DNA of 30,796 nt from Clostridiales bacterium oral taxon 876 str. F0540 (GTDB lineage Bacteria; Bacillota; Clostridia; Clostridiales; Clostridiaceae): assembly GCA_000466585.1 (NCBI GenBank), contig KE993508.1, positions 463,140 to 493,935 on the forward strand. The letters are read 5' to 3'. Positions 1 to 6,968 of this stretch are shown piece after piece. Below the pieces are notes generated by a model that worked only from the letters and a program-made list of their open reading frames with translations, searched no databases and was not told the origin of the DNA. The translations under genes were made by a program, and so were the position numbers. The stretch's first letter is position 1. Every line of letters begins with the position of its first letter.

Positions 1-72
1 CCTAAATGGACTTTTACGAGTAATTTTCGAGCGGGAGCGATAGATTATAAATTACTCAGTGCTTCCGGCTAA
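1..72 (+). CDS. C-terminal end of an unidentified protein (partial)
   Basis: The first frame is open from the window edge to the TAA at 70-72 and encodes the last 23 residues of a protein ending in DYKLLSASG. A strong ribosome site (AAGGAGG, about 74-80) for the next gene follows at once, so this looks like the upstream member of the same operon as the two small coat-like proteins. The fragment is too short to name. A spore-coat role is only suggested by its neighbours. Confidence 0.5.
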   Translation, partial: PKWTFTSNFRAGAIDYKLLSASG

Positions 73-87
73 AAAGGAGGTAGAAAC

Positions 88-315
88 ATGGAAAATCATA
101 CTATAGCTCCAAATGAATCTATGCAGCTTTTAGAGCTTTTAACGCTTAAAAATCTTTGTATAACAAAATCAGTTACAATGTCTCCTCTTGTTTCTGATAA
201 TGAGTTAAAAGCAATTCTGCAAAATGATATAAGTCTTTCAAATCATCATATAAGAGAGCTTAAGGCTCTTCTTGAGGAATCAGAATTGAATCCAGAAAAT
301 AATACCTGCTCTTAA
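88..315 (+). CDS. Small spore-coat-like protein, CotF-related half-domain
   Basis: This 75-residue cytoplasmic-type protein has no signal peptide or membrane segment. It looks like one helical half of a CotF-type ferritin-like fold: a helix with LLELLTLKNLCITKS, then a second helix with DNELKAILQNDI and HHIRELKALLEE. In CotF relatives the same K-x-x-x-x-TKS and D-x-E-LK pattern is common. The ATG at 88 has a strong AAGGAGG site 7-8 bases upstream, and the gene is followed after 24 bases by a fuller CotF-family gene. The pair probably makes spore coat or outer-spore proteins in the mother cell. The family call rests on remembered pattern, so it is moderately sure. Confidence 0.6.
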   Translation: MENHTIAPNESMQLLELLTLKNLCITKSVTMSPLVSDNELKAILQNDISLSNHHIRELKALLEESELNPENNTCS

Positions 316-339
316 ATTTATATAGAAAGAAGGCTATTT

Positions 340-639
340 ATGAATGCAATAATAGAAGCTCTTACCGGAATGAATAAAATGAGCGATCAGGTTATCGCCA
401 CTGATTTTTTGATTTCTGCTAAAAGCGCTGTAAGAAACTATTCAATAGCAATAACTGAAACAACCTCTCCAAAGGTTAGAGAGGTATTAAAAAGACACTT
501 AAACGATGCAATAAAGACTCATGAAATAATATCAAACTACATGATGAAAAATGGTTTTTACCATGCTTACAATCTTCAGGAGCAGTTTAAGGTTGATATG
601 AAAACAACAGATACTGCCTTGAGCCTTGCAAATAAATAA
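340..639 (+). CDS. CotF-family spore coat protein
   Basis: This 99-residue protein matches the Coat F family. It carries the typical core ATDFLISAKSAVRNYSIAIT, then TSPKVREVLKRHLNDAI, an acidic/His helix, and the ending NYMMKNGFYHAYNLQEQ with a C-terminal D-M-K-x-x-x-T-AL helix. Such proteins are soluble helical bundles assembled into the spore coat. The ATG at 340 has an AGAAGG ribosome site. It is the last gene of the operon: a strong terminator begins 4 bases after its stop. B. subtilis CotF is longer and processed, but many clostridial members are single domains of about this size. Confidence 0.85.
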   Translation: MNAIIEALTGMNKMSDQVIATDFLISAKSAVRNYSIAITETTSPKVREVLKRHLNDAIKTHEIISNYMMKNGFYHAYNLQEQFKVDMKTTDTALSLANK

Positions 640-642
640 ACT

Positions 643-676
643 ATGGAGCTGTTTTAAGGCAGCTCCATTATTTTTT
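643..676 (+). terminator. Rho-independent terminator of the coat operon
   Basis: A 9-bp perfect stem (ATGGAGCTG with CAGCTCCAT, 643-651 and 660-668) with an 8-base loop is followed by TATTTTTTC. It directly follows the CotF stop codon. Confidence 0.9.
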
Positions 677-758
677 CATATTTTTTAATTATTAATAAAA
701 ATCAACTTCATATCAGCATCTCGTAAGAATATGTCCCGAATTCATTATACATCTGCAT

Positions 759-787
759 TTGAACTCACTATTCCATAGGTCTATAAT
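759..787 (+). promoter_or_regulatory. Sigma-A-type promoter for the MATE gene
   Basis: TTGAAC (759-764) and TATAAT (782-787) are separated by 17 bases. The expected transcription start is near 793-795, inside the AGGGGG run, so the leader before the MATE start at 829 would be only about 35 bases. Confidence 0.7.
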
Positions 788-807
788 TGTAGGGGGTTAT
801 ATAAATA

Positions 808-825
808 ATGAAAGCTGGTGTATAA
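808..825 (+). other. Possible 5-codon leader ORF (MKAGV) before the MATE gene
   Basis: An ATG at 808 opens a five-codon frame ending with TAA at 823-825, three bases before the MATE start. AGGGGG (791-796) lies 11 bases upstream of this ATG. The MATE ATG itself has only a weak GGTG site (817-820) inside the mini-ORF. This could couple translation or act as a leader peptide. However, the predicted transcription start falls within AGGGGG, so the ribosome site may be truncated. It may also be chance. Confidence 0.3.
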
Positions 826-828
826 GAA

Positions 829-2259
829 ATGAATTTTAATTTTCTGCATCAAAATACAGAAAAAAGACGTGAACTTATATTAAACGGACCAATATCTACA
901 ACCCTGCTTTTATTATCTGTTCCTACACTAATGATGGGACTTGTTCAATCTATAATGCCCGTCATGGATGGTATTTTTATCAATAACATTGTAGGAACTA
1001 TTGGTGCCAGTGCCATTACTTACAGCGGACCAATAATAAATATGATGGTTGCACTTGCGCAGGGGCTTAGTGTTGCAGGTATGGCAATGATTGGACAGAT
1101 GAATGGTAAAGGAAATTATAAAAACGCAAAGCATGTTTCAACGCAAATAGTTGTATTTGCTTTCTTAATAGGCTGCATTATTGCGCCTCTACTTTATTTA
1201 TTAGCTTTTCCTATATCCTCAAGAGTAGATTCTCAAATTTCACATGATGTATTTTTATATTTAGCTTTAAATTCTTTAGTACTGCCCTTTTCCTTTTTAG
1301 AATCGATTTACAATGCAATAAAAAATGCAAACGGAAAACCTGAAGCTACATTTATTAGAATGATATTAATGCTAATATTGAAAATTGTGTTTAATGTGCT
1401 ATTTATAGTTGTTTTTCATTTCGGACTTATTGGCTCTGTCATGTCCTCTCTTGTGTCCAATATGTTAATCTGTATTTGGATGTTTTATGAGCTTTTCATT
1501 AAAGAGGGCGATGACAAGCTTCTTTTAAAAGGCTTTAAATTTGACTTCAAAGTATTAAAAAGACTTATTAAAATAGGTGTCCCTTCGATGATATCAAGCA
1601 TAATGCTTAATTTAGGCTTCTTCCTTATTAACAATGAAACTGAAAAATATGGCCCTGTGGTTCTTACAGGTCAGGGAATTGCAAATAATATATCTTCTGT
1701 GTGCTTTAATCTGCCGTCGGCCTTTGGCTCTTCCATAACTACTATGGTAAGCATGAATGTTGGCGCAGGTCAAGGAGATAAAGCAAAGAAATCTACAGTT
1801 GTAGCCTGCATTATAAGTGCAATTACAGCAGCAATTCTCATTGCTATAGTTGTTCCCTTATCATCAAGCTTAACTGTATTATTTACACATGAACAGAATG
1901 TACTTGATATTGCAAACAAATCTCTGCATATTTATACTTATTCAGTTATAGGCTTTGGAATCTGCATGGTGGAGCAAGGTGCTTTTATAGGGCTAGGTCG
2001 TACCGGAGTTCCTCTTATCATAAGCATACTTAGAATATGGCTTCTAAGATATCTGTTTATTCTTGGTACAGAGCGTTATTTAAGCTTTTATTCAGTATTC
2101 TGGGGTAATTTATTTTCAAATTACATGGCTGCAATAATTACTACTATATTAATTACTAGAATAAAATGGGTTTCTTCAATTTCTCAAAGCAATAGCATAA
2201 ACGAAAATGCAGGTAAAACTTCTACAGCTTTGAAGTATAAGGAAAGCCACAGCAGCTAA
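829..2259 (+). CDS. MATE family efflux transporter
   Basis: This 476-residue polytopic membrane protein has about 12 hydrophobic segments in two pseudo-symmetric halves. It has typical MATE features: the N-terminal GPISTTLLLLSVPTLMMGLVQSI followed by a MDGIFINNIVG segment, a repeat in the second half beginning IKIGVPSMISSIM, and GAGQGDKAKKST. Family members export cationic drugs or metabolites using a Na+ or H+ gradient; the substrate cannot be read from the sequence. The gene is monocistronic, with a promoter at 759-787 and a bidirectional terminator behind it. The ribosome site is weak, and a five-codon ORF ends just upstream. The length is normal for the DinF/NorM-like superfamily. Confidence 0.9.
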   Translation: MNFNFLHQNTEKRRELILNGPISTTLLLLSVPTLMMGLVQSIMPVMDGIFINNIVGTIGASAITYSGPIINMMVALAQGLSVAGMAMIGQMNGKGNYKNAKHVSTQIVVFAFLIGCIIAPLLYLLAFPISSRVDSQISHDVFLYLALNSLVLPFSFLESIYNAIKNANGKPEATFIRMILMLILKIVFNVLFIVVFHFGLIGSVMSSLVSNMLICIWMFYELFIKEGDDKLLLKGFKFDFKVLKRLIKIGVPSMISSIMLNLGFFLINNETEKYGPVVLTGQGIANNISSVCFNLPSAFGSSITTMVSMNVGAGQGDKAKKSTVVACIISAITAAILIAIVVPLSSSLTVLFTHEQNVLDIANKSLHIYTYSVIGFGICMVEQGAFIGLGRTGVPLIISILRIWLLRYLFILGTERYLSFYSVFWGNLFSNYMAAIITTILITRIKWVSSISQSNSINENAGKTSTALKYKESHSS

Positions 2260-2262
2260 TAA

Positions 2263-2310
2263 AAACACAGCTGTAATGCCAATTAAAGGCCTACAGCTGT
2301 GTTTATTTAT
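2263..2310. terminator. Bidirectional terminator between convergent genes
   Basis: A 13-bp inverted repeat (AAACACAGCTGTA at 2263-2275, TACAGCTGTGTTT at 2292-2304) is followed by TATTTATTTT on the plus strand. It lies between the MATE stop and the stop of the minus-strand DUF438 gene and can serve both. Confidence 0.85.
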
Positions 2311-2316
2311 TTTCTG

Positions 2317-3552
2317 CTATTCGGACATAAGTCTCTTTTCTCCGCTAAGGCCTTGAATAGGCTTAATATTTTGTGTTACCTCGACAGTTCCTAAATATTC
2401 TCCATCTTCATCTCTTACAGCAAAATATCTTATATAGACAAACATTGGTCCCATGTTGATCCAAAAGTCCTCATGATTTTTTCTGCCTGATTTAAAGTCT
2501 TCAAGCATCTTTTCAACTATATGCACACTTGCAGGAGGATGGCAGTTTGCAACACTGCGCCCAATTACTGCCTTAGTTCTTGCGAATATTCTCTCTTCAG
2601 ACTGAGAAAAATATTTGACTATATCGTCCTTATCTATAAAGGTTATATCAAAAGGAAGCGTATTTAACATTTGAGCAAGCTCCTTAACGTTTAAAAAACC
2701 TGTTGGAAGCTTAATATAGCCTTCTTTTCCACTCTCATTAACTGTTTCTGTTTTTTCCTTCGAAAGACTTACTCTCTCAGGTTTCCATTTTGTTTTCGGT
2801 TCAATTAAAGTATATCCAATCTCATCACTTTCCTCCATAATCTTGAACCATTCGTCCTCTGTAAGGGTATCCATACACATAGGAAATAATATATTTTCTT
2901 CCTTAAATATCATTTCCTTTATTCTGTTTAAAGTTTCAGAAATCTTACCTGCAATAAATTCTCTATCACCATTATAGCCTGTTAAATACTTCTTGCCTTC
3001 CTTAATAGCATCTCTTATCTCATCATCTACTCCCCACATAACCTTTGGAGGAGCTGTTATTCCGTATTTTTCGAGGTAAGGAAATACTAGATTTTCCTTT
3101 CTTGAGTAATGCTTATCAATATCATATAAAAGATTTAAATCCTCAATTATTTTATAAATAATATCCTTGCTGTCATATTTTTTAAAATCTTCTAAGTGAG
3201 GCTCTATATTTTTACTAATAAGTGATTCTATTTCTCTGTTTTCCAGTTTAAACGTATGGATAGGGTGTCCTTCTATTTCCTCGGCTTTTTTAACCTCTGC
3301 AGCATGTATATCAGCAATGCTTCCTTTAAAAACTGCTGCGTGAACATCGCAAAGTCTTTGAACCTCTTCAATTGGCATCCCTTCCATTATAAGTGCCTGC
3401 TCCATCTCAGAAATCTCAGAAGGAGCTACCCCTTCTATAAGCTTAGCAAACCTTTCTTTCACTTCTTCCGCACTTTTGCCGTTATGAAGCTCAGTTATCA
3501 GCTCTTTTAGTACCTTCTGCCTGTACTCTCTATTGTTTATTATTTCACTCAT
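2317..3552 (-). CDS. DUF438, hemerythrin-like and PAS domain protein
   Basis: This 411-residue soluble protein has three recognisable parts. Residues about 10-80 are a DUF438 domain, with KELITELHNGKSAEEVKERF and an MEQALIMEGMP segment. Residues about 85-235 are an HHE hemerythrin-like bundle with conserved His/Glu, including HPIHTF, HLEDF, DKHYSRKENLVFPYLEK and KEENILFPM, suited to a di-iron or other metal centre. Residues about 285-400 are a PAS domain (LPFDITFIDKDDIVKYFSQ, then GRSVANCHPPASVHIVEKM and GTVEVTQNI). The architecture is common in clostridia; a role in sensing oxygen, NO or redox state is inferred, not shown. The ATG at 3552 has an AGAGAGG ribosome site. It appears to be a single gene. 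Confidence 0.88.
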   Translation of the reverse strand: MSEIINNREYRQKVLKELITELHNGKSAEEVKERFAKLIEGVAPSEISEMEQALIMEGMPIEEVQRLCDVHAAVFKGSIADIHAAEVKKAEEIEGHPIHTFKLENREIESLISKNIEPHLEDFKKYDSKDIIYKIIEDLNLLYDIDKHYSRKENLVFPYLEKYGITAPPKVMWGVDDEIRDAIKEGKKYLTGYNGDREFIAGKISETLNRIKEMIFKEENILFPMCMDTLTEDEWFKIMEESDEIGYTLIEPKTKWKPERVSLSKEKTETVNESGKEGYIKLPTGFLNVKELAQMLNTLPFDITFIDKDDIVKYFSQSEERIFARTKAVIGRSVANCHPPASVHIVEKMLEDFKSGRKNHEDFWINMGPMFVYIRYFAVRDEDGEYLGTVEVTQNIKPIQGLSGEKRLMSE

Positions 3553-3639
3553 GCTTAGTACCTCTCTTTAAACTTATTGCTATAGTATAAGTTTTACCTT
3601 TTTAAATCAACATATTCATTTCTATGCAGCTAAAATAGT

Positions 3640-3708
3640 AAATCGCTACTTAAGTAATCAAAATGCCTAATCTATATCTAGGTTTTTGATAAACTCAAAT
3701 AGCGATTT
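3640..3708. repeat. Long imperfect inverted repeat, terminator-like or small repeat element
   Basis: Arms of about 30 bases face each other across a short AT-rich loop. The outermost 9 bases are perfect (AAATCGCTA at 3640-3648 against TAGCGATTT at 3700-3708), and inner blocks ATCAAAA/TTTTGAT and CCTA/TAGG also pair. It lies just after the radical SAM gene on the minus strand and before the DUF438 gene. It could end transcription of the former, although no clean U-run follows. Alternatively it is a small palindromic repeat. Confidence 0.5.
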
Positions 3709-3743
3709 TATTTAAAATCTATATACTATAAATAGGTATTAAG

Positions 3744-5120
3744 TTAGCTTTCTTGATTAGAGCAAACTGATGGTACATGTGAATGCTCCCAAAGCTTATC
3801 AGCTACTGGCTCCCAGTTTAATGCTGCAGCTTTACATTTGTCACAAAGTTTATTAACATCTTCCGGCTTTTGCATATCTGTGGACTCCGCTCCTGATTCT
3901 TCAACTATATCTGCAAGTCTTCCATAGTTATCTAAAAGCGGACAAGGCCTTAAGTGATTTTCATTAAAGGGCTGATTTTCATGATACTTCATAAATAACG
4001 GTGATTTTAAAGCTTCAAGAAGCGTCTTATTATGAATATTTGAATCTGAATAATGTATAAAGGCACAAGGTTCAATATCACCGTTTGCATTTATATGAAG
4101 ATATCTTCTTCCTCCTGCAATGCATCCTTGCACGTATTCCCCGTCATTCCAAAAGTCCATAGTAAATAAAGGCTTTGTATCTCTGAATTTTCTTATTTGA
4201 TGATACATAAATTCACGCTGCTTTGCTGTTGCCATAAGTTCTGGCACAGCATCAACTCCAACCGGCATATAAGTGAAGAACCATGCAAACTTGGCACCAT
4301 TTTCTATCATTGAGTCTATATACTCTTCACTTCCAATAATATCTACATTCTTGCTGGTATAGCAGCAGGAAATACCAAAAGGAAGATGTTTGGCTTTTAG
4401 AATTTTCATAGCTTTAAGCACAGCACCATAGGTTCCTTCACCTCGTCTAAAATCCGTTTCCTCCTCAAAGCCTTCAATGCTTATTGCAGGTATGAAGTTT
4501 TTAATTCTAAGCATTTCGTCTGCAAACTCTTCATCGATAAGAGTTGCATTTGTAAAAGCAAGAAATATACAATCCTCATGTTTTTCACAGAGCTTTATAA
4601 TATCTTTTTTTCGTACCAGCGGCTCACCACCGGAATAAATAAACATATATACACCAATTTCGTTGCCTTGTCTAATAATACTGTCTAATGTTTCAATATC
4701 CATATTAAGCTTATTTCCATAATCAGCTGCCCAGCACCCTGTACAGTGAAGATTGCAAGCAGAGGTAGGGTCCATTAATATGGCCCAGGGTATATTGCAA
4801 TTATTCTCATTTCTTGCCTTTTCCTGTCTGTGGCCTCCTATTATAGATGCATTAATAATAAAATTCTCAAAAACTTTTTTTCTAACTTCCTCATCAATAT
4901 CTGTCCATAAACTGTGTATTAGCTTATACCAGTTTCCCTCAGGATTTGAGAGTATATTACGAAATTCTTGAAGCTGACTTTCTACCATTCCCGAAGCATC
5001 AAACTTATCCACCCAATCTATAACCTTAGGTATATTAGCATCAGGATCACTATCCAAATATTTCATGACTTTTTTAAGTCCTAAAGTTTTAAAATTCTCC
5101 ATTATGCTTTTATCGCTCAT
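3744..5120 (-). CDS. Radical SAM protein with SPASM-like C-terminal Cys cluster
   Basis: This enzyme of about 458 residues has the radical SAM motif CNLHCTGC (Cys at about 122, 126 and 129), which binds the [4Fe-4S] cluster. A GGEP motif (YSGGEPLVR) for SAM binding lies further on, and a Cys-rich C-terminal region (QGCIAGG, IEPCAF, RPCPLLDN, LCDKCK) suggests an auxiliary SPASM-type cluster. An N-terminal helical region of about 115 residues precedes the core. The substrate is unknown, and no precursor peptide gene is visible next to it. I chose the ATG at 5120, with GGGGGAGAG spaced 5-6 bases upstream, over an in-frame TTG at 5135 that overlaps that ribosome site. A TetR gene lies upstream on the same strand, separated by a terminator. 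Confidence 0.88.
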   Translation of the reverse strand: MSDKSIMENFKTLGLKKVMKYLDSDPDANIPKVIDWVDKFDASGMVESQLQEFRNILSNPEGNWYKLIHSLWTDIDEEVRKKVFENFIINASIIGGHRQEKARNENNCNIPWAILMDPTSACNLHCTGCWAADYGNKLNMDIETLDSIIRQGNEIGVYMFIYSGGEPLVRKKDIIKLCEKHEDCIFLAFTNATLIDEEFADEMLRIKNFIPAISIEGFEEETDFRRGEGTYGAVLKAMKILKAKHLPFGISCCYTSKNVDIIGSEEYIDSMIENGAKFAWFFTYMPVGVDAVPELMATAKQREFMYHQIRKFRDTKPLFTMDFWNDGEYVQGCIAGGRRYLHINANGDIEPCAFIHYSDSNIHNKTLLEALKSPLFMKYHENQPFNENHLRPCPLLDNYGRLADIVEESGAESTDMQKPEDVNKLCDKCKAAALNWEPVADKLWEHSHVPSVCSNQES

Positions 5121-5205
5121 AAAACTCTCCCCCAAAACAATAAAAATACTCTTTAAATCATTATAAAACCACCATCTCTAAATACTATTGGTCAAAAGAT
5201 AGAAC

Positions 5206-5267
5206 TGTCCAAATTTCACCCACTTTTAAATTTTGTAGCTTTTTTAGACACTTTTAAATTTTGTCCG
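5206..5267. repeat. Tandem 16-bp direct repeats, possible IS-end relic or operator
   Basis: The 16-mer CACTTTTAAATTTTGT occurs exactly twice, at 5221-5236 and 5249-5264, a 28-base period. TGTCC flanks it on both sides (5206-5210 and 5263-5267). Multiple short terminal repeats of this sort are known from IS21-type element ends. No transposase is left here. The alternative is a binding site for the neighbouring TetR protein upstream of the radical SAM gene. Confidence 0.5.
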
Positions 5268-5276
5268 GAATAATAT

Positions 5277-5313
5277 AAAAGGCGAGTTATCTATAATTGA
5301 TAACTCGCCTTTT
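5277..5313. terminator. Terminator at the end of the TetR gene
   Basis: A perfect 15-bp stem (AAAAGGCGAGTTATC, 5277-5291, with its complement 5299-5313) has a 7-base loop. It overlaps the stop codon of the minus-strand TetR gene. On the minus strand the AAAAGG side ends the stem in T residues, as expected for intrinsic termination. Confidence 0.85.
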
Positions 5314-5866
5314 ATAAAATGCTTTGTTCAAGTTCTTTTACAATTTTTACTGCAGCACCTGTAACTGCTGATTTTATAAGTCCTACAAATTCTTCAGGCG
5401 GAATTTTGGCACCTTCTAAAAGCCACCGTGAAATAGAGGTTCTAAATGCATCAGTAAAAAAAGTCACATAGAAATTTCTATTTTTACTTTCCTCAAATAT
5501 ACTCTCAAAGTAGATTAAAATAAAAGGTGACAAAACCTCTCCAAAATACTCATAAAAAGAATTTTGTCCGGTTATTTGAAGAGCATTCCGGTAAAACGCC
5601 TTATTCTTATAGAAAAATACACATATATCTTCAATAAAATCCCATTCTGAATCTATAAGCTCTTCCTTAAAATTAGCTACAAATTCTGTATAGTAAATCC
5701 AATTTACTAAATCATACTTGTCCTTAAAATGATAGTAAAAGCTTTTTCTATTCATATTACAGCGTTCTACGATATCCCCGACAGTTATTTTGTTTAGAGG
5801 ATATTCAGTCATGAGTTCCTTTAGGGCATTTGCCAGTGCACGTTTTGTAATTAAAGAATCTGACAT
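5312..5866 (-). CDS. TetR/AcrR family regulator (DhaS-like C-terminal type)
   Basis: This 184-residue protein has an N-terminal helix-turn-helix (ITVGDIVERCNMNRKSFYYH, followed by FKDKYDLVNWIYY) and a C-terminal ligand or partner domain of the TetR type also seen in the DhaS group. I chose the ATG at 5866 because AGGTGAT lies 7 bases upstream; an in-frame GTG further upstream (5878) overlaps that site. A perfect 10-bp palindrome CACATATGTG at 5934-5943 in its upstream region could be its own operator. The gene ends in a terminator before the radical SAM gene, so the regulator may act on that gene but need not be cotranscribed with it. Confidence 0.85.
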   Translation of the reverse strand: MSDSLITKRALANALKELMTEYPLNKITVGDIVERCNMNRKSFYYHFKDKYDLVNWIYYTEFVANFKEELIDSEWDFIEDICVFFYKNKAFYRNALQITGQNSFYEYFGEVLSPFILIYFESIFEESKNRNFYVTFFTDAFRTSISRWLLEGAKIPPEEFVGLIKSAVTGAAVKIVKELEQSIL

Positions 5867-5933
5867 CTCTATAATCACCTCTAGAATAGCTATCCATATT
5901 ATTTAAATTCAGTATCTTTATTACTAATTTTCG

Positions 5934-5943
5934 CACATATGTG
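5934..5943. promoter_or_regulatory. Small palindrome upstream of the TetR gene
   Basis: CACATATGTG is a perfect 10-bp palindrome about 70 bases before the TetR start, in the 79-base gap to the rfbB stop. It is a candidate autoregulatory operator, but it is short and could be chance. Confidence 0.3.
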
Positions 5944-5957
5944 TCATAATATCAACC

Positions 5958-6947
5958 CTAGTTTTGCTTCATATACCACTTTATGGTCTTTATAATTCCT
6001 TCCCCAAAGCTGGTTTCAGGGCTCCAGCCAAGTTCCTTCTCTATTTTTTCTGAAGCTATGGCATATCTTCTATCGTGTCCTTTTCTATCCTCTACATATT
6101 TTATTAAGTCTTCAGAAATGGAATTATCATAGTTTTCTTTTAGATATTTAATAATTATTTTTACAATTTCTATATTGGTCTTCTCATTATGCCCTCCAAT
6201 GTTATAAACTTCACCAACTCTTCCACTTTGAAGCACCATATCGATAGCTCTGCAGTGATCTTCTACATATAGCCAATCTCTTACATTTAATCCGTCACCA
6301 TATATAGGCAGCTCTTTATGTTCAATACAGTTGGTTATTAATAAAGGAATAAGCTTTTCAGTGTACTGATAAGGTCCATAGTTATTTGAACATCTCGTTA
6401 TATTTATCGGCATTTTATATGTATCATAATAAGCCTTTACCAGCATATCTGCTGCTGCCTTGCTTGATGAATAAGGACTTCTTGGATCTAAAGGAGTATT
6501 TTCGTAAAAGTATCCTGTTTCGCCTAAAGAACCATAAACCTCATCAGTTGAAACCTGAAGAAATTTAGCTCCTCTTTTAAAACCTTCTTTAGTTTCCCAC
6601 GCTTCCTTTGCGCAGTTTAAAACATTAACCGCACCAAGTACATTCGTCTTAACAAATATTTCAGGATCTTCAATACTTCTGTCCACATGTGATTCTGCTG
6701 CAAAATTAACTACATAATCTATGTTGTTTTCTTTAAAAAGCTCATTTACAAGTTTTTTGTCGCATATATCTCCTTGAATAAATAAGTATCTTGAATCCTT
6801 ATTTACTCCCTCTAAATTTTCAAGATTTCCTGCATAAGTAAGCTTATCCAAGTTAATTATTTTAATTTCCTCATATTTACCCAGCATATACTTTATAAAA
6901 TTTGAGCCTATAAAACCTGCTCCCCCTGTTACTAAATAAGTTTTCAT
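5958..6947 (-). CDS. rfbB: dTDP-glucose 4,6-dehydratase
   Basis: This 329-residue extended short-chain dehydrogenase converts dTDP-glucose to dTDP-4-keto-6-deoxyglucose, the second step toward dTDP-rhamnose and other deoxysugars. Visible motifs are the NAD-binding TGGAGFIGSN (7-16), the catalytic STDEVYG (Asp135-Glu136), YSSSK (Tyr159, Lys163), NFAAESHVDRS and RCSNNYGPYQ. Length and motifs are those of RmlB/RfbB. It starts at ATG 6947 behind AAGGGG and lies only 21 bases after the MerR-methyltransferase gene, so they are probably cotranscribed. The usual rmlA, rmlC and rmlD partners are absent from this window, so it may serve a partial or dispersed sugar pathway. Confidence 0.92.
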   Translation of the reverse strand: MKTYLVTGGAGFIGSNFIKYMLGKYEEIKIINLDKLTYAGNLENLEGVNKDSRYLFIQGDICDKKLVNELFKENNIDYVVNFAAESHVDRSIEDPEIFVKTNVLGAVNVLNCAKEAWETKEGFKRGAKFLQVSTDEVYGSLGETGYFYENTPLDPRSPYSSSKAAADMLVKAYYDTYKMPINITRCSNNYGPYQYTEKLIPLLITNCIEHKELPIYGDGLNVRDWLYVEDHCRAIDMVLQSGRVGEVYNIGGHNEKTNIEIVKIIIKYLKENYDNSISEDLIKYVEDRKGHDRRYAIASEKIEKELGWSPETSFGEGIIKTIKWYMKQN

Positions 6948-6968
6948 TTTATAATCCCCTTTTTTAAT

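Noticed and set aside
5958..6947. A dTDP-rhamnose biosynthesis cluster
   Set aside because: Only rfbB is present; rmlA, rmlC and rmlD are not in the window.
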